DNA of 64,000 nt from Nocardia rhamnosiphila NBRC 108938 (GCF_000720425.1 NZ_JOAJ01000003.1:310001-374000); one strand, 5' to 3'. Shown: positions 43,704-52,941, numbered from the stretch's first letter. Made by a program: numbers and translations. Notes: a model not told the origin generated them from the letters alone.

Positions 43704-46313
43704 TCAGGTTCGCGAGGACGCGCCGGTGGCCTGTGTCTCGGGTTCGGGAGAAGCCGATGCCGAGTCGGCCGTTGCCCTATCCGGCGTCTCCGGTCCGGCG
43801 GCGGATGCCGTACCGGTGGCCGATGCCTGCTCGGTGGCGGGCGCCGGCTCGGTGGTCCCGGAAGCCGATGCCGGATCCACGGTCTCGGCGAGCGCCGTAT
43901 CGCCGGCACCGGTGGCCGATGCCCGGTCGGTGGTGTCGGCGGACACCGGTTCGGTGGTCTCGGGAGCCGATGAACCCGCCGCGTCCGCGGGCGCCGTATC
44001 ACCAGCACCCGTAGCCGGTGACCGGTCGGCAGCCGACTGCGTATCCACGGTCCGGGCCGCCGGTGCCGGGTCGGTCCGTGCCGGTTCGGCGCGGTCCGAT
44101 CCCGTGGTGGCCGTACCCGGTTCCGTTGCCTCCCCGGTGCCGGTTTCGGCGGCGGGCGCGGCTGCCGCGCCCGTCGGAATATCGCCGGGTGTCCCCGGCC
44201 CGGGCGACGGCGGCGCGGAGGTCTCGGCCGCCGCGGCGGCTGCCGCGGCCTGGGCCGCACGCATATCGAGCCGGACCGTGGGGCTGTTGGATCGGGCGGC
44301 GATACCGGCGGCGCGCTTCTCGGCCGCGGCCCGCCGGGCCGCCTCCCGGGCGACGTCCACCGTCGATTGTTGTGCCGCGGGGGGCGTCTCCGGGGGGCGC
44401 CCGTCGGGGGACGGCGCGGCGTTCTCCGGATGTGGTGTGTTCGGCGGCTGCGCGGCGTGCACCGGCCATCGGGTGTTCACCGCCGCGGGCGCGGGCCTGG
44501 ACTGGTGCACCGGTTGCGAAGGTTGCCCGGGCATGGGTTGCGGTTGCGGAGGTTGTCCGGGCGCGGACTGCGGGTCCGGGCCGGCCGGGTGCGCGGCGGG
44601 CATCGCGATGATCTTGGTCCGCTCATCGGCACCCGGAAGAGCCGACTCCGGCAATTTCACGGTCGGAGATTCCGAGGCCACGGGTCGCCCGCCGGACGAT
44701 TCGGGGCGGGCGGCGCCGGTGTGGATCGGTTCGGTCGCACCGGTCGGCGGCGACGCCGGCTGCGGTGGCGACGCGGGCGGCTGCGGTGCCGACGGCTCCG
44801 CCGAAGGTGCACCGTAGGGGGCCGCGAGAGGCCGGGCCACAGGCCCCCGTTTCCGGCGCGACACCACCTTGTAGTCACCGGGCCGGGCCGGGCGCACCCA
44901 TTGCGCGGTACGTGCCGCGAAGGGCAGCTTCACTCCGAGATCGGCGAGCAGTTCATCGATATCGCGCAGGGCGTAGGGCGTCACCGAGGCACCGTGCGCG
45001 TGGTGACCGCCGGTGTACTCGTGCATCCAGCGCAGGCGGGCTTCGATCCGCTCGCTCATCGTCTCCGCGGGCGGCAGGGACAGGCTCCGGGTGAGCAGGG
45101 CCGACGTCCAGTGCGCGCCGACCTCCGCGCCCACCGCGCTCAGCAGCGACGAGTTGTAACCGGCGAAGGTCAGATGTGGTACCTGCAACGGCAGGATCTG
45201 CCGGTACAACCGGAAATTACCGTGATCGTCGGTGAGCTGGCGCTGTACGTACGGGGTCAGGAACGGGACCCGCTGCTGGAAACCGGTGGCGCAGACGACG
45301 ATATCCGCACGGACCAGCCGGCCGTCGGACAGTTCGGCATACGGCCCGGCCTGGCCGCCGCCCAGCGCGGCGATCTCGGTTTCGCCGCACACGGCGATAC
45401 GGCCGGCCGCGACCTGATCGGCGAAATCATCTGCGACCAGGCCGAACGCGGCTTCGTGGGCCTGGTCGAACCGCACCGGCGGCACCAGCCCCAGCTCCGC
45501 GGCCCGGGACCGCTGGGCCACCAGCGCCTCGATGAGATCGAGGTTGCTCTCCCGGAAGGAACGGCCCGGGCCACGCAGCAGACGCTCGAACCGGCCGGGC
45601 TCGGGATGCCGGAAATGGGCGGCACCGGTACGGGTGAGCAGCACCCGTTCGGCGTCCAGCCCGGGGGCCAGCCGGCGCGGCATCTTCCACAGCAGCCGGC
45701 GCGCCACCACCGTGGTCTCGGCGGCCACCCGGCTGATCTCGGTGGCCAGATCACAGGCCGCGGCGCCGTAGCCGACCACGACCACCGAACGGTCGCGGAC
45801 CGCGTCCACATCCAGGAACTGGGTGCTGTGGCCCAATTGGCCTCCGGCACGACCGAATTCGGTCATTCCCGCGAAATCGGGGATCTCCGGCTCGCTGAAT
45901 ACGCCGTTGGCGATGACGAGGTGATCACAGGAGGTGCGGTGCACGCCGTCGAGATCACGTATCTCGAGCAGCCAGCCGCCGTCGACCGGATCGGCCGCGA
46001 CCACTTCGGTGCGCAGCCGGAGGCGATCGGTCAGCCCGAAGGCGCGCACGTAGCTCGCCAAATACTCCTGCATCCGGGCTCCGTCGAGCACCCGCGGGTA
46101 GTCGGCGGGCATCGGATGGTCGGAGAAGTGGTAGGTGTACTTGCTGCTCTGCGCGCGTAAGCCCGGGTAACGGCGAGTCTCGCTCCACACGCCGCCGATA
46201 TCGGGGGCTCGGTCGAAAACCTCGACCGCGAACCCATCCTCACTCAGGACCTTCGCGCAGACCAGACCCGCGATACCCGCACCGACGATCGCGATGCGGT
46301 TCCCGCTCCTCAT
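43704..46313 (-). CDS. Flavin-containing monooxygenase with long disordered Ala/Pro/Thr tail
   Basis: 869 aa. Residues 1-480 form an FMO/Baeyer-Villiger-type enzyme: FAD loop IAIVGAGIAGLVCAK (7-21), an FMO-like RAGGQLGHSTQFLD, and a second nucleotide loop VVVVGYGAAACDLATEI. The remaining about 380 residues are low complexity (Ala, Pro, Thr, Glu, Ser), with recurring ATGAGDTA-like units near the end and no predicted fold. Single-domain enzymes are about 450-500 residues, so the tail is a clear addition. ATG 46313 is chosen; the further upstream frame is antisense to the GNAT gene. Substrate unknown. Confidence 0.82.
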   Translation of the reverse strand: MRSGNRIAIVGAGIAGLVCAKVLSEDGFAVEVFDRAPDIGGVWSETRRYPGLRAQSSKYTYHFSDHPMPADYPRVLDGARMQEYLASYVRAFGLTDRLRLRTEVVAADPVDGGWLLEIRDLDGVHRTSCDHLVIANGVFSEPEIPDFAGMTEFGRAGGQLGHSTQFLDVDAVRDRSVVVVGYGAAACDLATEISRVAAETTVVARRLLWKMPRRLAPGLDAERVLLTRTGAAHFRHPEPGRFERLLRGPGRSFRESNLDLIEALVAQRSRAAELGLVPPVRFDQAHEAAFGLVADDFADQVAAGRIAVCGETEIAALGGGQAGPYAELSDGRLVRADIVVCATGFQQRVPFLTPYVQRQLTDDHGNFRLYRQILPLQVPHLTFAGYNSSLLSAVGAEVGAHWTSALLTRSLSLPPAETMSERIEARLRWMHEYTGGHHAHGASVTPYALRDIDELLADLGVKLPFAARTAQWVRPARPGDYKVVSRRKRGPVARPLAAPYGAPSAEPSAPQPPASPPQPASPPTGATEPIHTGAARPESSGGRPVASESPTVKLPESALPGADERTKIIAMPAAHPAGPDPQSAPGQPPQPQPMPGQPSQPVHQSRPAPAAVNTRWPVHAAQPPNTPHPENAAPSPDGRPPETPPAAQQSTVDVAREAARRAAAEKRAAGIAARSNSPTVRLDMRAAQAAAAAAAAETSAPPSPGPGTPGDIPTGAAAAPAAETGTGEATEPGTATTGSDRAEPARTDPAPAARTVDTQSAADRSPATGAGDTAPADAAGSSAPETTEPVSADTTDRASATGAGDTALAETVDPASASGTTEPAPATEQASATGTASAAGPETPDRATADSASASPEPETQATGASSRT

Positions 46314-46490
46314 GGGCGAGAGATTACGTCGGATGTGTCCGGCAGCAAAGCCGGAGGCTCTATTACGCCTATCGCCGCAGGTCGCACGAGTCTCGCCGGA
46401 ACCCAGGACAAGTTGTCCGCGGGGCGGGCCCGCACCCTGCCGGACCAGCGGACACACCGCCGGGCCGGACCGCTGTGGTCTCATTGGGAT

Positions 46491-47024
46491 ATGACCACTG
46501 TCACCGTGGACCGGGCCGGACTGTGGGACGCCGAGGCGCTCAGCGATGTCGCCGCCGCGACCTTCCCGCTGGCCTGCCCGCCGGGTTCGGATATGGAAGA
46601 TATCGAGGTGTTCCTGGCGGAGGTGCTCTCCGGGGAGCGGTTCGGCGAATATCTGTCCGATCCGGCGCGCACGGTCCTCAAAGCGGTCGCGGACGGCGAG
46701 ATCGTCGGGTACGCCATCCTGCACAGCGGGCCGCCGTCCGACCCCGCGGTGGCGACGGCGGTAGCGCTGGATCCGGTGCTCGAGATCAGCAAGATGTACG
46801 TGCTGCCGGGCCATCACGGCACCGGAGTGTCGAGCGCGCTCATGCACGCGGCACTGGAGCAGGCCCGCGGCGGCGATTACGCCGGTGTCTGGCTCGGCGT
46901 GAATCAGGAGAACCTGCGGGCGCAACGCTTCTACGCCAAGTACGGCTTCGAGCAGGTGGGCACCCGGACTTTCACCGTCGGGCGCCAGGTACACCACGAC
47001 TTCGTGCTGCGACTGCGGTTCTGA
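46491..47024 (+). CDS. GNAT-family N-acetyltransferase
   Basis: 177 aa acetyl-CoA-dependent acyltransferase. Motif A is visible as ISKMYVLPGHHGTGVSSALM with a Q/R-x-x-G-x-G/A-like pyrophosphate loop variant (HHGTGVSSAL), then NLRAQRFYAKYGFEQVG, the motif B region. Position before zapE and the RibD-like gene matches Rv2669 as I recall. Substrate unknown. ATG 46491; divergent from the FMO gene with 177 bp between. Confidence 0.9.
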   Translation: MTTVTVDRAGLWDAEALSDVAAATFPLACPPGSDMEDIEVFLAEVLSGERFGEYLSDPARTVLKAVADGEIVGYAILHSGPPSDPAVATAVALDPVLEISKMYVLPGHHGTGVSSALMHAALEQARGGDYAGVWLGVNQENLRAQRFYAKYGFEQVGTRTFTVGRQVHHDFVLRLRF

Positions 47025-47045
47025 CCGCCGGCCGCGCTCGCGGTC

Positions 47046-47855
47046 TCAGTCCAGCATGCGCTGTTTCAGGGTGTCGATCTCCGCCGCGCTCAGCCCCAGA
47101 CCCTCGCTCACATAGCGGTCGAAACCGCCATAGCTCACCGCGACCTGATCGAAGGCGGCGTCGAGCCACTCCCGCTGGACCCCGCCCACCGGATCACCGG
47201 CCGCGGCGCCGCGGTAGTGGTTGGACAGCAGATAGTCCTCGGTGACCGTGGCCCGATCCACACCGAGCACCGTGAGCAGTACCGCGGCGGTCCAGCCGGT
47301 CCGGTCCTTGCCGGCGGTGCAGTGGAACAGCACCGCGCCGGCCTCGGGCCCCTGCCCGGACGCCGCGATATCGCGCAGTACCCCGGCCACCGCCTGGTTC
47401 GCGCCCGGGGCGGTGATGAACGCCCGGTACAGGTCGCTGCCACCGGCGAGGGTCGACACGAGTTCCGGCAGTGGGGCGGCGCCGATCATGTCGTACCAGT
47501 TGGCGCGCGCCCCGGCGGGGATCCGGTCCGGGCCGATCGCGCGCTCGTAGACCGTGCGCAGATCGTCGACCGCACGGACCCCGAGCCGGGTCAGTTCCGC
47601 CAGATCCGCGGGGGTGAGATTGTTGAGCTGATCGGTGCGGAACGCGATACCGGTGCGTACGGTGCGTCCGTCCACGGTGCGGTAACCGCCGAGATCGCGG
47701 GCATTGGGAGCGCCCGACAGGTGCAGCGACCGGTCGACGGTGAGCACCTCGGCGGCCGCCGGTGCCGCGGTGACATTCGCCGCCGCGGCCGGGCCGAACG
47801 CGATCAGGGCACCGGTGAGAACGGCGGCCGGTACGCGCGCCGAACGATGAACCAT
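47046..47855 (-). CDS. Secreted tyrosine-protein phosphatase (MptpB-like)
   Basis: 269 aa with an N-terminal signal peptide (hydrophobic VPAAVLTGALIAFGPAAAANV, cleavage near Ala residues 30-35). The catalytic P-loop is LFHCTAGKDRTGWTAAVL (C-x5-R), and the N-terminal LSGAPNARDLGGYRT matches the atypical Tyr/lipid phosphatase family that includes M. tuberculosis PtpB. Start ATG 47855 is preferred because GGGAG lies 8 nt upstream; ATG 47870 is an alternative. Likely acts outside the membrane on phospho-protein or phosphoinositide. Confidence 0.9.
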   Translation of the reverse strand: MVHRSARVPAAVLTGALIAFGPAAAANVTAAPAAAEVLTVDRSLHLSGAPNARDLGGYRTVDGRTVRTGIAFRTDQLNNLTPADLAELTRLGVRAVDDLRTVYERAIGPDRIPAGARANWYDMIGAAPLPELVSTLAGGSDLYRAFITAPGANQAVAGVLRDIAASGQGPEAGAVLFHCTAGKDRTGWTAAVLLTVLGVDRATVTEDYLLSNHYRGAAAGDPVGGVQREWLDAAFDQVAVSYGGFDRYVSEGLGLSAAEIDTLKQRMLD

Positions 47856-48016
47856 GAGCGGAACTCCCATCGTGCTCGCCGGCACCCCCGCGCGGCGTGC
47901 CGGACTCAGCAAACCAACCCCGGGGTCCGGGGTCAACCCGAAAACGGCGCGTCTGCGCACGCCGCGCGGGTCGGCGCCCGGCGGCCGGAAACGATCCGGC
48001 TACCGCCGGGCCGCGC

Positions 48017-49033
48017 TCAGGCCGGGACCTCGAAGCGGGACAGCGCCAGCAGCCGGGAGATCGCCCGCAGATACTTCTTGCGGTAGCCGCCGTCGAGCAT
48101 TTCCTGGGAGAAGATCTCGTCGAGTTTCGCGCCCGAGACGGTCACCGGGGTGCCCGCGTCGTAGAGCCGGTCGGCCAGCACCACCAGGCGCAGGGCCACC
48201 GCCTGATCGTTGACCGGATGCACGCCGGAGACGAAGACCGCGGACACCCCGTCGATCAACGCCCCGAATTTCGACGGGTGCAGGGTGCTCAGATGGCGCA
48301 GCAGGGCGTCGAAATCGTCGAGCGTCGCGGCGGGGGTGGCCGCCGCCCGTTCGTTCAGCTGCGCGTCACTGCTGGGCTCCGGGGCCGGCGGCAGATCGCG
48401 GTGCCGGTAGTCGGGGCCGTCCACCCGCACCGTGTCGAAGATCGAGCCGAGCTTCTTGATCTCGCGCAGGAAGTCCTGCGCCGCGAACCGGCCCTCGCCG
48501 AGCTGCCCGGGCAGCGTGTTGGAGGTGGCCGCGACCGAGACGCCACTGGCCGATAGCTCGGTGAGCAGCCGGGAGACCAGCATGGTGTCGCCCGGATCGT
48601 CCAGTTCGAATTCGTCGATGCACAGCACACTGTTCGCCGACAGCCGCTCGACCGCGTTACCGAATCCCAGCGCGCCGACCAGGTTGGTGAGTTCACCGAA
48701 GGTGCCGAACGATTTCGGCGCGGGCGCGCTGTGGAAGATCGAGGCCAGCAGGTGGGTCTTGCCGACACCGAAACCGCCGTCCAGGTACAGGCCCGCACCC
48801 TGGGTCGGCTTCTTCTTCCCGAAGAAGGATTTCTTCTGCCCGGCCTTGTGGATGGCGGTGACCTTCTCCGCGAAGGCTCTGGCCGAGGCGACCGCCGCGG
48901 CCTGGCTGGGCTCGTTCGGGTCGGGGATGTAGGTGTCGAAACCGACCTCGTCGAACATGGGCGGCGGTACCATCTGGGCGACCAGTTGGTCGGCGGGGAC
49001 CTCCGGACGGCGGTCGACGAGGCGCATCGGCAT
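48017..49033 (-). CDS. zapE: ZapE/AFG1-family ATPase
   Basis: 338 aa P-loop ATPase. Walker A GGFGVGKTHLLAS (about 87-99), Walker B VLCIDEFELDDP, sensor ATSNTLPGQLGEGRF. In E. coli ZapE associates with the Z-ring; mitochondrial AFG1 helps degrade complex IV subunits. Position next to the RibD-like gene matches Rv2670c. The ATG at 49033 is 6 nt after TAGGCT (minus, 49040-49045), so the mRNA is probably leaderless. Divergent from the pyrimidine reductase gene 35 bp away. Confidence 0.92.
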   Translation of the reverse strand: MPMRLVDRRPEVPADQLVAQMVPPPMFDEVGFDTYIPDPNEPSQAAAVASARAFAEKVTAIHKAGQKKSFFGKKKPTQGAGLYLDGGFGVGKTHLLASIFHSAPAPKSFGTFGELTNLVGALGFGNAVERLSANSVLCIDEFELDDPGDTMLVSRLLTELSASGVSVAATSNTLPGQLGEGRFAAQDFLREIKKLGSIFDTVRVDGPDYRHRDLPPAPEPSSDAQLNERAAATPAATLDDFDALLRHLSTLHPSKFGALIDGVSAVFVSGVHPVNDQAVALRLVVLADRLYDAGTPVTVSGAKLDEIFSQEMLDGGYRKKYLRAISRLLALSRFEVPA

Positions 49034-49068
49034 GGACGTAGCCTAGTGACGTGGTATGAGCTGTTGGT

Positions 49069-49833
49069 ATGCAGCGTATCCCCGATGCGATCCAGCTCAC
49101 AGACCTCGACAGCAACGCACTCGCCGATCTGTACGCCTATCCGGGTGGCCCGGACGACAGTTGGCTGCGCGTCAATTTCGTCTCCAGTATCGACGGCGCC
49201 GTCACCGGACCCGGCGGTGTATCGGGTGCTCTGGGCACACCGGCGGACAAACGGGTGTTCCATCTGCTGCGCGAACTGTGCGATGTCGTCCTGGTCGGCG
49301 CGGGCACCGTACGCGCGGAGAACTACGGGGGCGCGCAGACCGACCCGGGCCTGCGTCGCGAACTGTTCGCCCGGGGCATCGGCGGGCATGCCGAGGGCGA
49401 CCCGCCGCCGATCGCGATCGTGACCGCCTCCGCCGCGCTGGACCCGGACCATCGGGTGATCACCACCGCCCGGACCCCCACCCTGATCCTCACCACCGCG
49501 GCGGCGCCCGCGCAGCGGGTACGCGCCCTCGCCGACGCCGGAGCCGAGGTGATCGAGATCGGCGACGAGGTCATCGCGCCACCGGCGGTTCCAGAGGTGC
49601 TCGCGGCGCGAGGGTTACGGCGGATGCTGTGCGAGGGCGGACCGCAGCTGTTCGGCTCCCTGGCCGGCGCGGGCGCGGTCGACGAACTCTGCCTGACCAC
49701 CGCGCCGCTGCTGGTCGGCGGGACGGCGCGCCGGATCTCGGTGTCGCACGAGGAATTCGGGATGCGGATGACACCGGCGCATGTGCTGCTGGACCCGGAC
49801 GGGACGATGCTCACCCGCTGGGTGCGCGCCTGA
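49069..49833 (+). CDS. RibD C-terminal-like pyrimidine/dihydrofolate reductase family protein
   Basis: 254 aa, DHFR-like fold of the RibD reductase domain without the deaminase half. Visible: RVNFVSSIDGAVTGPGG, FHLLRELCDVVLVGAGTVRA, EGGPQLFGSLAGAGAVDEL. In M. tuberculosis the equivalent Rv2671 can act as a dihydrofolate reductase surrogate, as I recall. ATG 49069; a single-domain NADPH reductase is the safe call. Confidence 0.88.
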   Translation: MQRIPDAIQLTDLDSNALADLYAYPGGPDDSWLRVNFVSSIDGAVTGPGGVSGALGTPADKRVFHLLRELCDVVLVGAGTVRAENYGGAQTDPGLRRELFARGIGGHAEGDPPPIAIVTASAALDPDHRVITTARTPTLILTTAAAPAQRVRALADAGAEVIEIGDEVIAPPAVPEVLAARGLRRMLCEGGPQLFGSLAGAGAVDELCLTTAPLLVGGTARRISVSHEEFGMRMTPAHVLLDPDGTMLTRWVRA

Positions 49834-49914
49834 AACCCGGGCGGCGAGCGTACGTGGCGGAGCCCGGGCGTCCCGCTCAGGCGGATCCGATCCGGACCTG
49901 GCAGGGTGTAGCGC

Positions 49915-51465
49915 ATGCGCTGGACTCGGGCAGTGGTGCCGGCCTCGGCACTTTTGATCATGATCGCCGGATGCGGGGCCGGTCCATCGGACCGCCCGCA
50001 CGTCGCCGTCGAACGTCCGCCTGTGCCAGGCGAATCCACCACCTCCGCCCAGGTCCCACCGCCGCCGGCCGCCGAGGTCCCGAAGAAGGACCTCCCGTGG
50101 CGCGAGTGCACCCGGGAAACATTCGACAAGGCCGGGATGGGCCCGGGACCCGCCGGCCTGGTCCTGGAATGTGCCGATTTCTCCACTCCGATCGACAGCG
50201 CGGGCTCGGTGCTGGGCAACTTCCGCACCGGCGCGGTGCGCGCCCGGCTGCCGCAGACCCCGCCCGACGCCGCACCCGTGATACTGACCTCCGGTGTGGA
50301 CCGTTCCTCCGGCGCCACCCTCGCGGGGCTGGCCACCGGTCCGGCGAGCGCCCTGCTCACCGCCCACCCCGTGGTCGCGGTGGACCGCCGGGGTATCGGC
50401 AGCTCCCAGGCGATCGACTGTCTACCCGCCGATATCCGCAGCGGCCTGCAGGACAACGCCCAGTTCACCCCGGGCGGTGACGCGGTGACCGGTATGTCCG
50501 ACCTGTCCCGCAACGGCACCATTTCCTGCCGGGACTTCCTGCAGCCCTACGACGGCACCTTCGATGCCGCGCACGCCGCCGACGATATCGAGCAATTGCG
50601 CCGCGAGTGGAACGTCGACCACATCGCCGTGCTGGGCACCGGCAGCGGCGCGCTGGTGGGCCTGGAATACGCCCGCAAATACGGTGACCGGCTGGCCCGG
50701 CTCGTCCTCGACTCCCCCACCCCGGTGGGTGTGGATACCGTCACCCGGACCGAGACAGCGGTCCAGGGCGCCGAGGCGGCGCTGTCGGCGTTCGCCCAGC
50801 AGTGCGTCGGTATCTCGTGCTCGCTCGGACCCGATCCGCGTGCGGCGGTGACCACCCTGATGCAGAAAGCCGCCGACGGGCAGCTCGGCGACATCTCGGC
50901 AAACGGGGTTCGCACAGCTGTCACCGGGTTCCTCGGCAGCCCCCGCGCGGACCAGACCGGCCGGATCGGCGCACTCGCCGACGCCCTGTCCGCGGCCGGC
51001 CGTGGCGACCTGGGCGCGCTGAAAACGCTGATCGATCAGCAGGAGACCGCCACCGCGACCGACGGACAGTTCGTCAACGGCTGCACCGATATGCCGCAGA
51101 CCCCGCCCGCGCCTCAGGTCACCGACCTCACCGGTATCTGGGCGCAGAAGTATCCGGCGTTCGGCCGGGCGACCGCGCTGTCGATGCTGGCCTGCTCGGC
51201 CTGGCCGGTGACCGAGGCACCGGCGGCGCTGGAGAAACTGGAGCTGCCGGTGCTGGTACTCACCGGTGTGGCCGATCCGGTGACCGGTGGCGCCCAGGCC
51301 TCGGTGACCGGCGCCCTCGGGGCGGCGGGCGCCCGGACCTCGACCATGACCTGGCAGGGCTGGGGTCATCCGGTGAGCGCGCATTCCGGCTGCGCGCAGA
51401 CCGCGCTCGTGGCGTATCTGAAGGACGGACGGCTGCCCGGCGACGGCACCGCCTGCCCCGCCTGA
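49915..51465 (+). CDS. Lipoprotein alpha/beta-hydrolase-fold protein with altered nucleophile elbow
   Basis: 516 aa. Lipoprotein signal with lipobox LIMIAGC (Cys20), Pro-rich linker, then an alpha/beta hydrolase of the TAP/prolyl-aminopeptidase-like class: VVAVDRRGIGSSQA, VLGTGSGALVGLEYARK and a C-terminal WGHPVSAHSGC (catalytic His expected). The elbow usually reads G-x-S-Y-G; here it is G-T-G-S-G, so Ser at the nucleophile place is Gly, the next residue being Ser. It may be inactive or use a shifted Ser. Matches Rv2672 in position. Anchored on the outer face of the membrane. Confidence 0.85.
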   Translation: MRWTRAVVPASALLIMIAGCGAGPSDRPHVAVERPPVPGESTTSAQVPPPPAAEVPKKDLPWRECTRETFDKAGMGPGPAGLVLECADFSTPIDSAGSVLGNFRTGAVRARLPQTPPDAAPVILTSGVDRSSGATLAGLATGPASALLTAHPVVAVDRRGIGSSQAIDCLPADIRSGLQDNAQFTPGGDAVTGMSDLSRNGTISCRDFLQPYDGTFDAAHAADDIEQLRREWNVDHIAVLGTGSGALVGLEYARKYGDRLARLVLDSPTPVGVDTVTRTETAVQGAEAALSAFAQQCVGISCSLGPDPRAAVTTLMQKAADGQLGDISANGVRTAVTGFLGSPRADQTGRIGALADALSAAGRGDLGALKTLIDQQETATATDGQFVNGCTDMPQTPPAPQVTDLTGIWAQKYPAFGRATALSMLACSAWPVTEAPAALEKLELPVLVLTGVADPVTGGAQASVTGALGAAGARTSTMTWQGWGHPVSAHSGCAQTALVAYLKDGRLPGDGTACPA

Positions 51466-51478
51466 CGGTCCCGCGCGA

Positions 51479-51509
51479 AGGCGCCCCGAGCCGGGTCCGA
51501 GGGGCGCCT
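51479..51509. terminator. Hairpin after the lipoprotein hydrolase gene
   Basis: Stem AGGCGCCCC (51479-51487) / GGGGCGCCT (51501-51509), 13-nt loop, 13 nt after the stop of the hydrolase. No T-tract. Probably ends or attenuates readthrough into aftC. Confidence 0.55.
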
Positions 51510-51537
51510 GACCGGCGCGTCGAGGGTGGGCCCCGGC

Positions 51538-51576
51538 AACACCACGGCACCGCCCGGTGTACCGTGCCGTGGTGTT
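51538..51576 (+). promoter_or_regulatory. Large inverted repeat across the aftC start codon
   Basis: Perfect 13-bp arms AACACCACGGCAC (51538-51550) and GTGCCGTGGTGTT (51564-51576), spacer 13 nt. The GTG start of aftC (51557-51559) lies in the loop. In RNA the hairpin would include the start codon and any ribosome site; in DNA it could be an operator. Role unknown. Confidence 0.6.
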
Positions 51577-52918
51577 CCTTCGACAGCTCGAGCCCCGCAC
51601 TGCTCGAACAACCGCCGACGTGATCCGGTTCGCGCTCTGGCCGCTGGCGGTCATGACCGTGCTGAACCGGGTGTTCATCAAGGCTGTCAACGGTTTCGTG
51701 ACCGATGACTACAAGCCGGTCTACCAGGCCTCGCTGGATTTCCTCAACGGTCGCGAGGTGTACACGGCGAATTTCGATTCGGTCGACCCGCACTACCTGT
51801 ACCCGCCCAGCGGCACCCTGTTGATCGCGCCCATCGCGGTGATCGACTACGAGAAATCGCGCTGGCTGTTCATCCTGCTCAACGCTGTCGCCATCCTGAT
51901 CGCCTGGTATCTGCTGCTGCGGCTGTTCAACTACACGCTGCGCTCCATCGCCGCCCCGGTCCTGCTGCTCGCGATGTTCCTGTCCGAGACGGTGATCAAC
52001 ACGCTGGTGTTCACCAATGTCAACGGCTGCCTGCTGCTGGCGGAGATGCTGTTCCTGATCCTGCTGTTGCGGCGAAGAGATGTCCTGGCAGGTGTGGTGC
52101 TGGGCCTCAGCATGGCCGTCAAACCAACTCTGGCACCGCTGCTGCTGATCGCCGTGGTCCGCAAACAGTGGGCACTCGTCGCCACGGCGGCGGCCGTGCC
52201 GATCGCGCTGACCGCCGTCGCCTGGCCGCTGTCGCGCGATCCGGAGCGCTTCTTCACCCGGACCGCGCCGTACCTGTTCGAAACGCGCGACTACTTCAAC
52301 AGCGCCATTCCCGGCAACGCGGAGTACTACGGCCTGCCCCCGTGGCTGACCTGGACCATCCGGCTCACGATGGCCGTCCTGGTGCTGGTTTCGCTGTGGA
52401 TCCTGTACCGGTACTACCGCGAGGACGAGTTGTTCTTCGTCACCACCGCGTCGGGTGTGTTGCTCACCGCCTCGTGGCTGCTGGCCTCGCTGGGCCAGAT
52501 GTACTACTCGATGATGCTGTTTCCGTTCCTCATGTCGGTCGTGCTGCGCAATTCCGTGCTGCGCAACTGGCCGGCCTGGCTGGCGGTGTTCGGTTTCCTG
52601 TCCTATGACAAATGGCTGTCGGACCGCTGGCCCGATATCGGCCGCAACCTGGAATATCTGCGGATCACCTTCGGCTGGGGCCTGCTGCTGGTCGTTGTGT
52701 TCTGTGTGCTCGGCGACCGGTATCTGGCCGCCCGGCGCGCGGGCCGGTTGCCGCGACTGGACCCGGTGTGGATGGCCGAGGCACCCGACTCCCGGGATGC
52801 CGGGGTGGACGATTTCGCCGCACCGGCCCCGCCGGTCCGGACCCCGGCCGCCGACCGCGCGGCGGAGCCCGAACCGGCCGGTGCGCGCGTCGTCGAGACG
52901 CAGGCCGTCCGCGGCTGA
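51557..52918 (+). CDS. aftC: AftC-like arabinofuranosyltransferase (integral membrane)
   Basis: 453 aa GT-C-type glycosyltransferase with about 10 membrane helices. It adds alpha-1,3-linked arabinofuranose branches to arabinogalactan/LAM from decaprenyl-phosphoryl-arabinose. Conserved stretches: TDDYKPVYQASLDFLNGREV, DPHYLYPPSGTLLIAP, VFTNVNGCLLLAEMLF, RDYFNSAIPGN, GQMYYSMMLFPFLMSVV. The first loop has the acidic DD expected at the catalytic site. GTG 51557 (VYRAVV) matches the N-terminus I recall for Rv2673. The C-terminal 60 residues are Pro/Ala-rich and probably cytosolic. Confidence 0.9.
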   Translation: MYRAVVFLRQLEPRTARTTADVIRFALWPLAVMTVLNRVFIKAVNGFVTDDYKPVYQASLDFLNGREVYTANFDSVDPHYLYPPSGTLLIAPIAVIDYEKSRWLFILLNAVAILIAWYLLLRLFNYTLRSIAAPVLLLAMFLSETVINTLVFTNVNGCLLLAEMLFLILLLRRRDVLAGVVLGLSMAVKPTLAPLLLIAVVRKQWALVATAAAVPIALTAVAWPLSRDPERFFTRTAPYLFETRDYFNSAIPGNAEYYGLPPWLTWTIRLTMAVLVLVSLWILYRYYREDELFFVTTASGVLLTASWLLASLGQMYYSMMLFPFLMSVVLRNSVLRNWPAWLAVFGFLSYDKWLSDRWPDIGRNLEYLRITFGWGLLLVVVFCVLGDRYLAARRAGRLPRLDPVWMAEAPDSRDAGVDDFAAPAPPVRTPAADRAAEPEPAGARVVETQAVRG

Positions 52919-52941
52919 AACGGGACGCGCCGCGGCAGACG

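Noticed and set aside
46314..46997. N-terminal extension of the FMO frame
   Set aside because: Antisense to the GNAT gene; the FAD loop begins right after the ATG at 46313.
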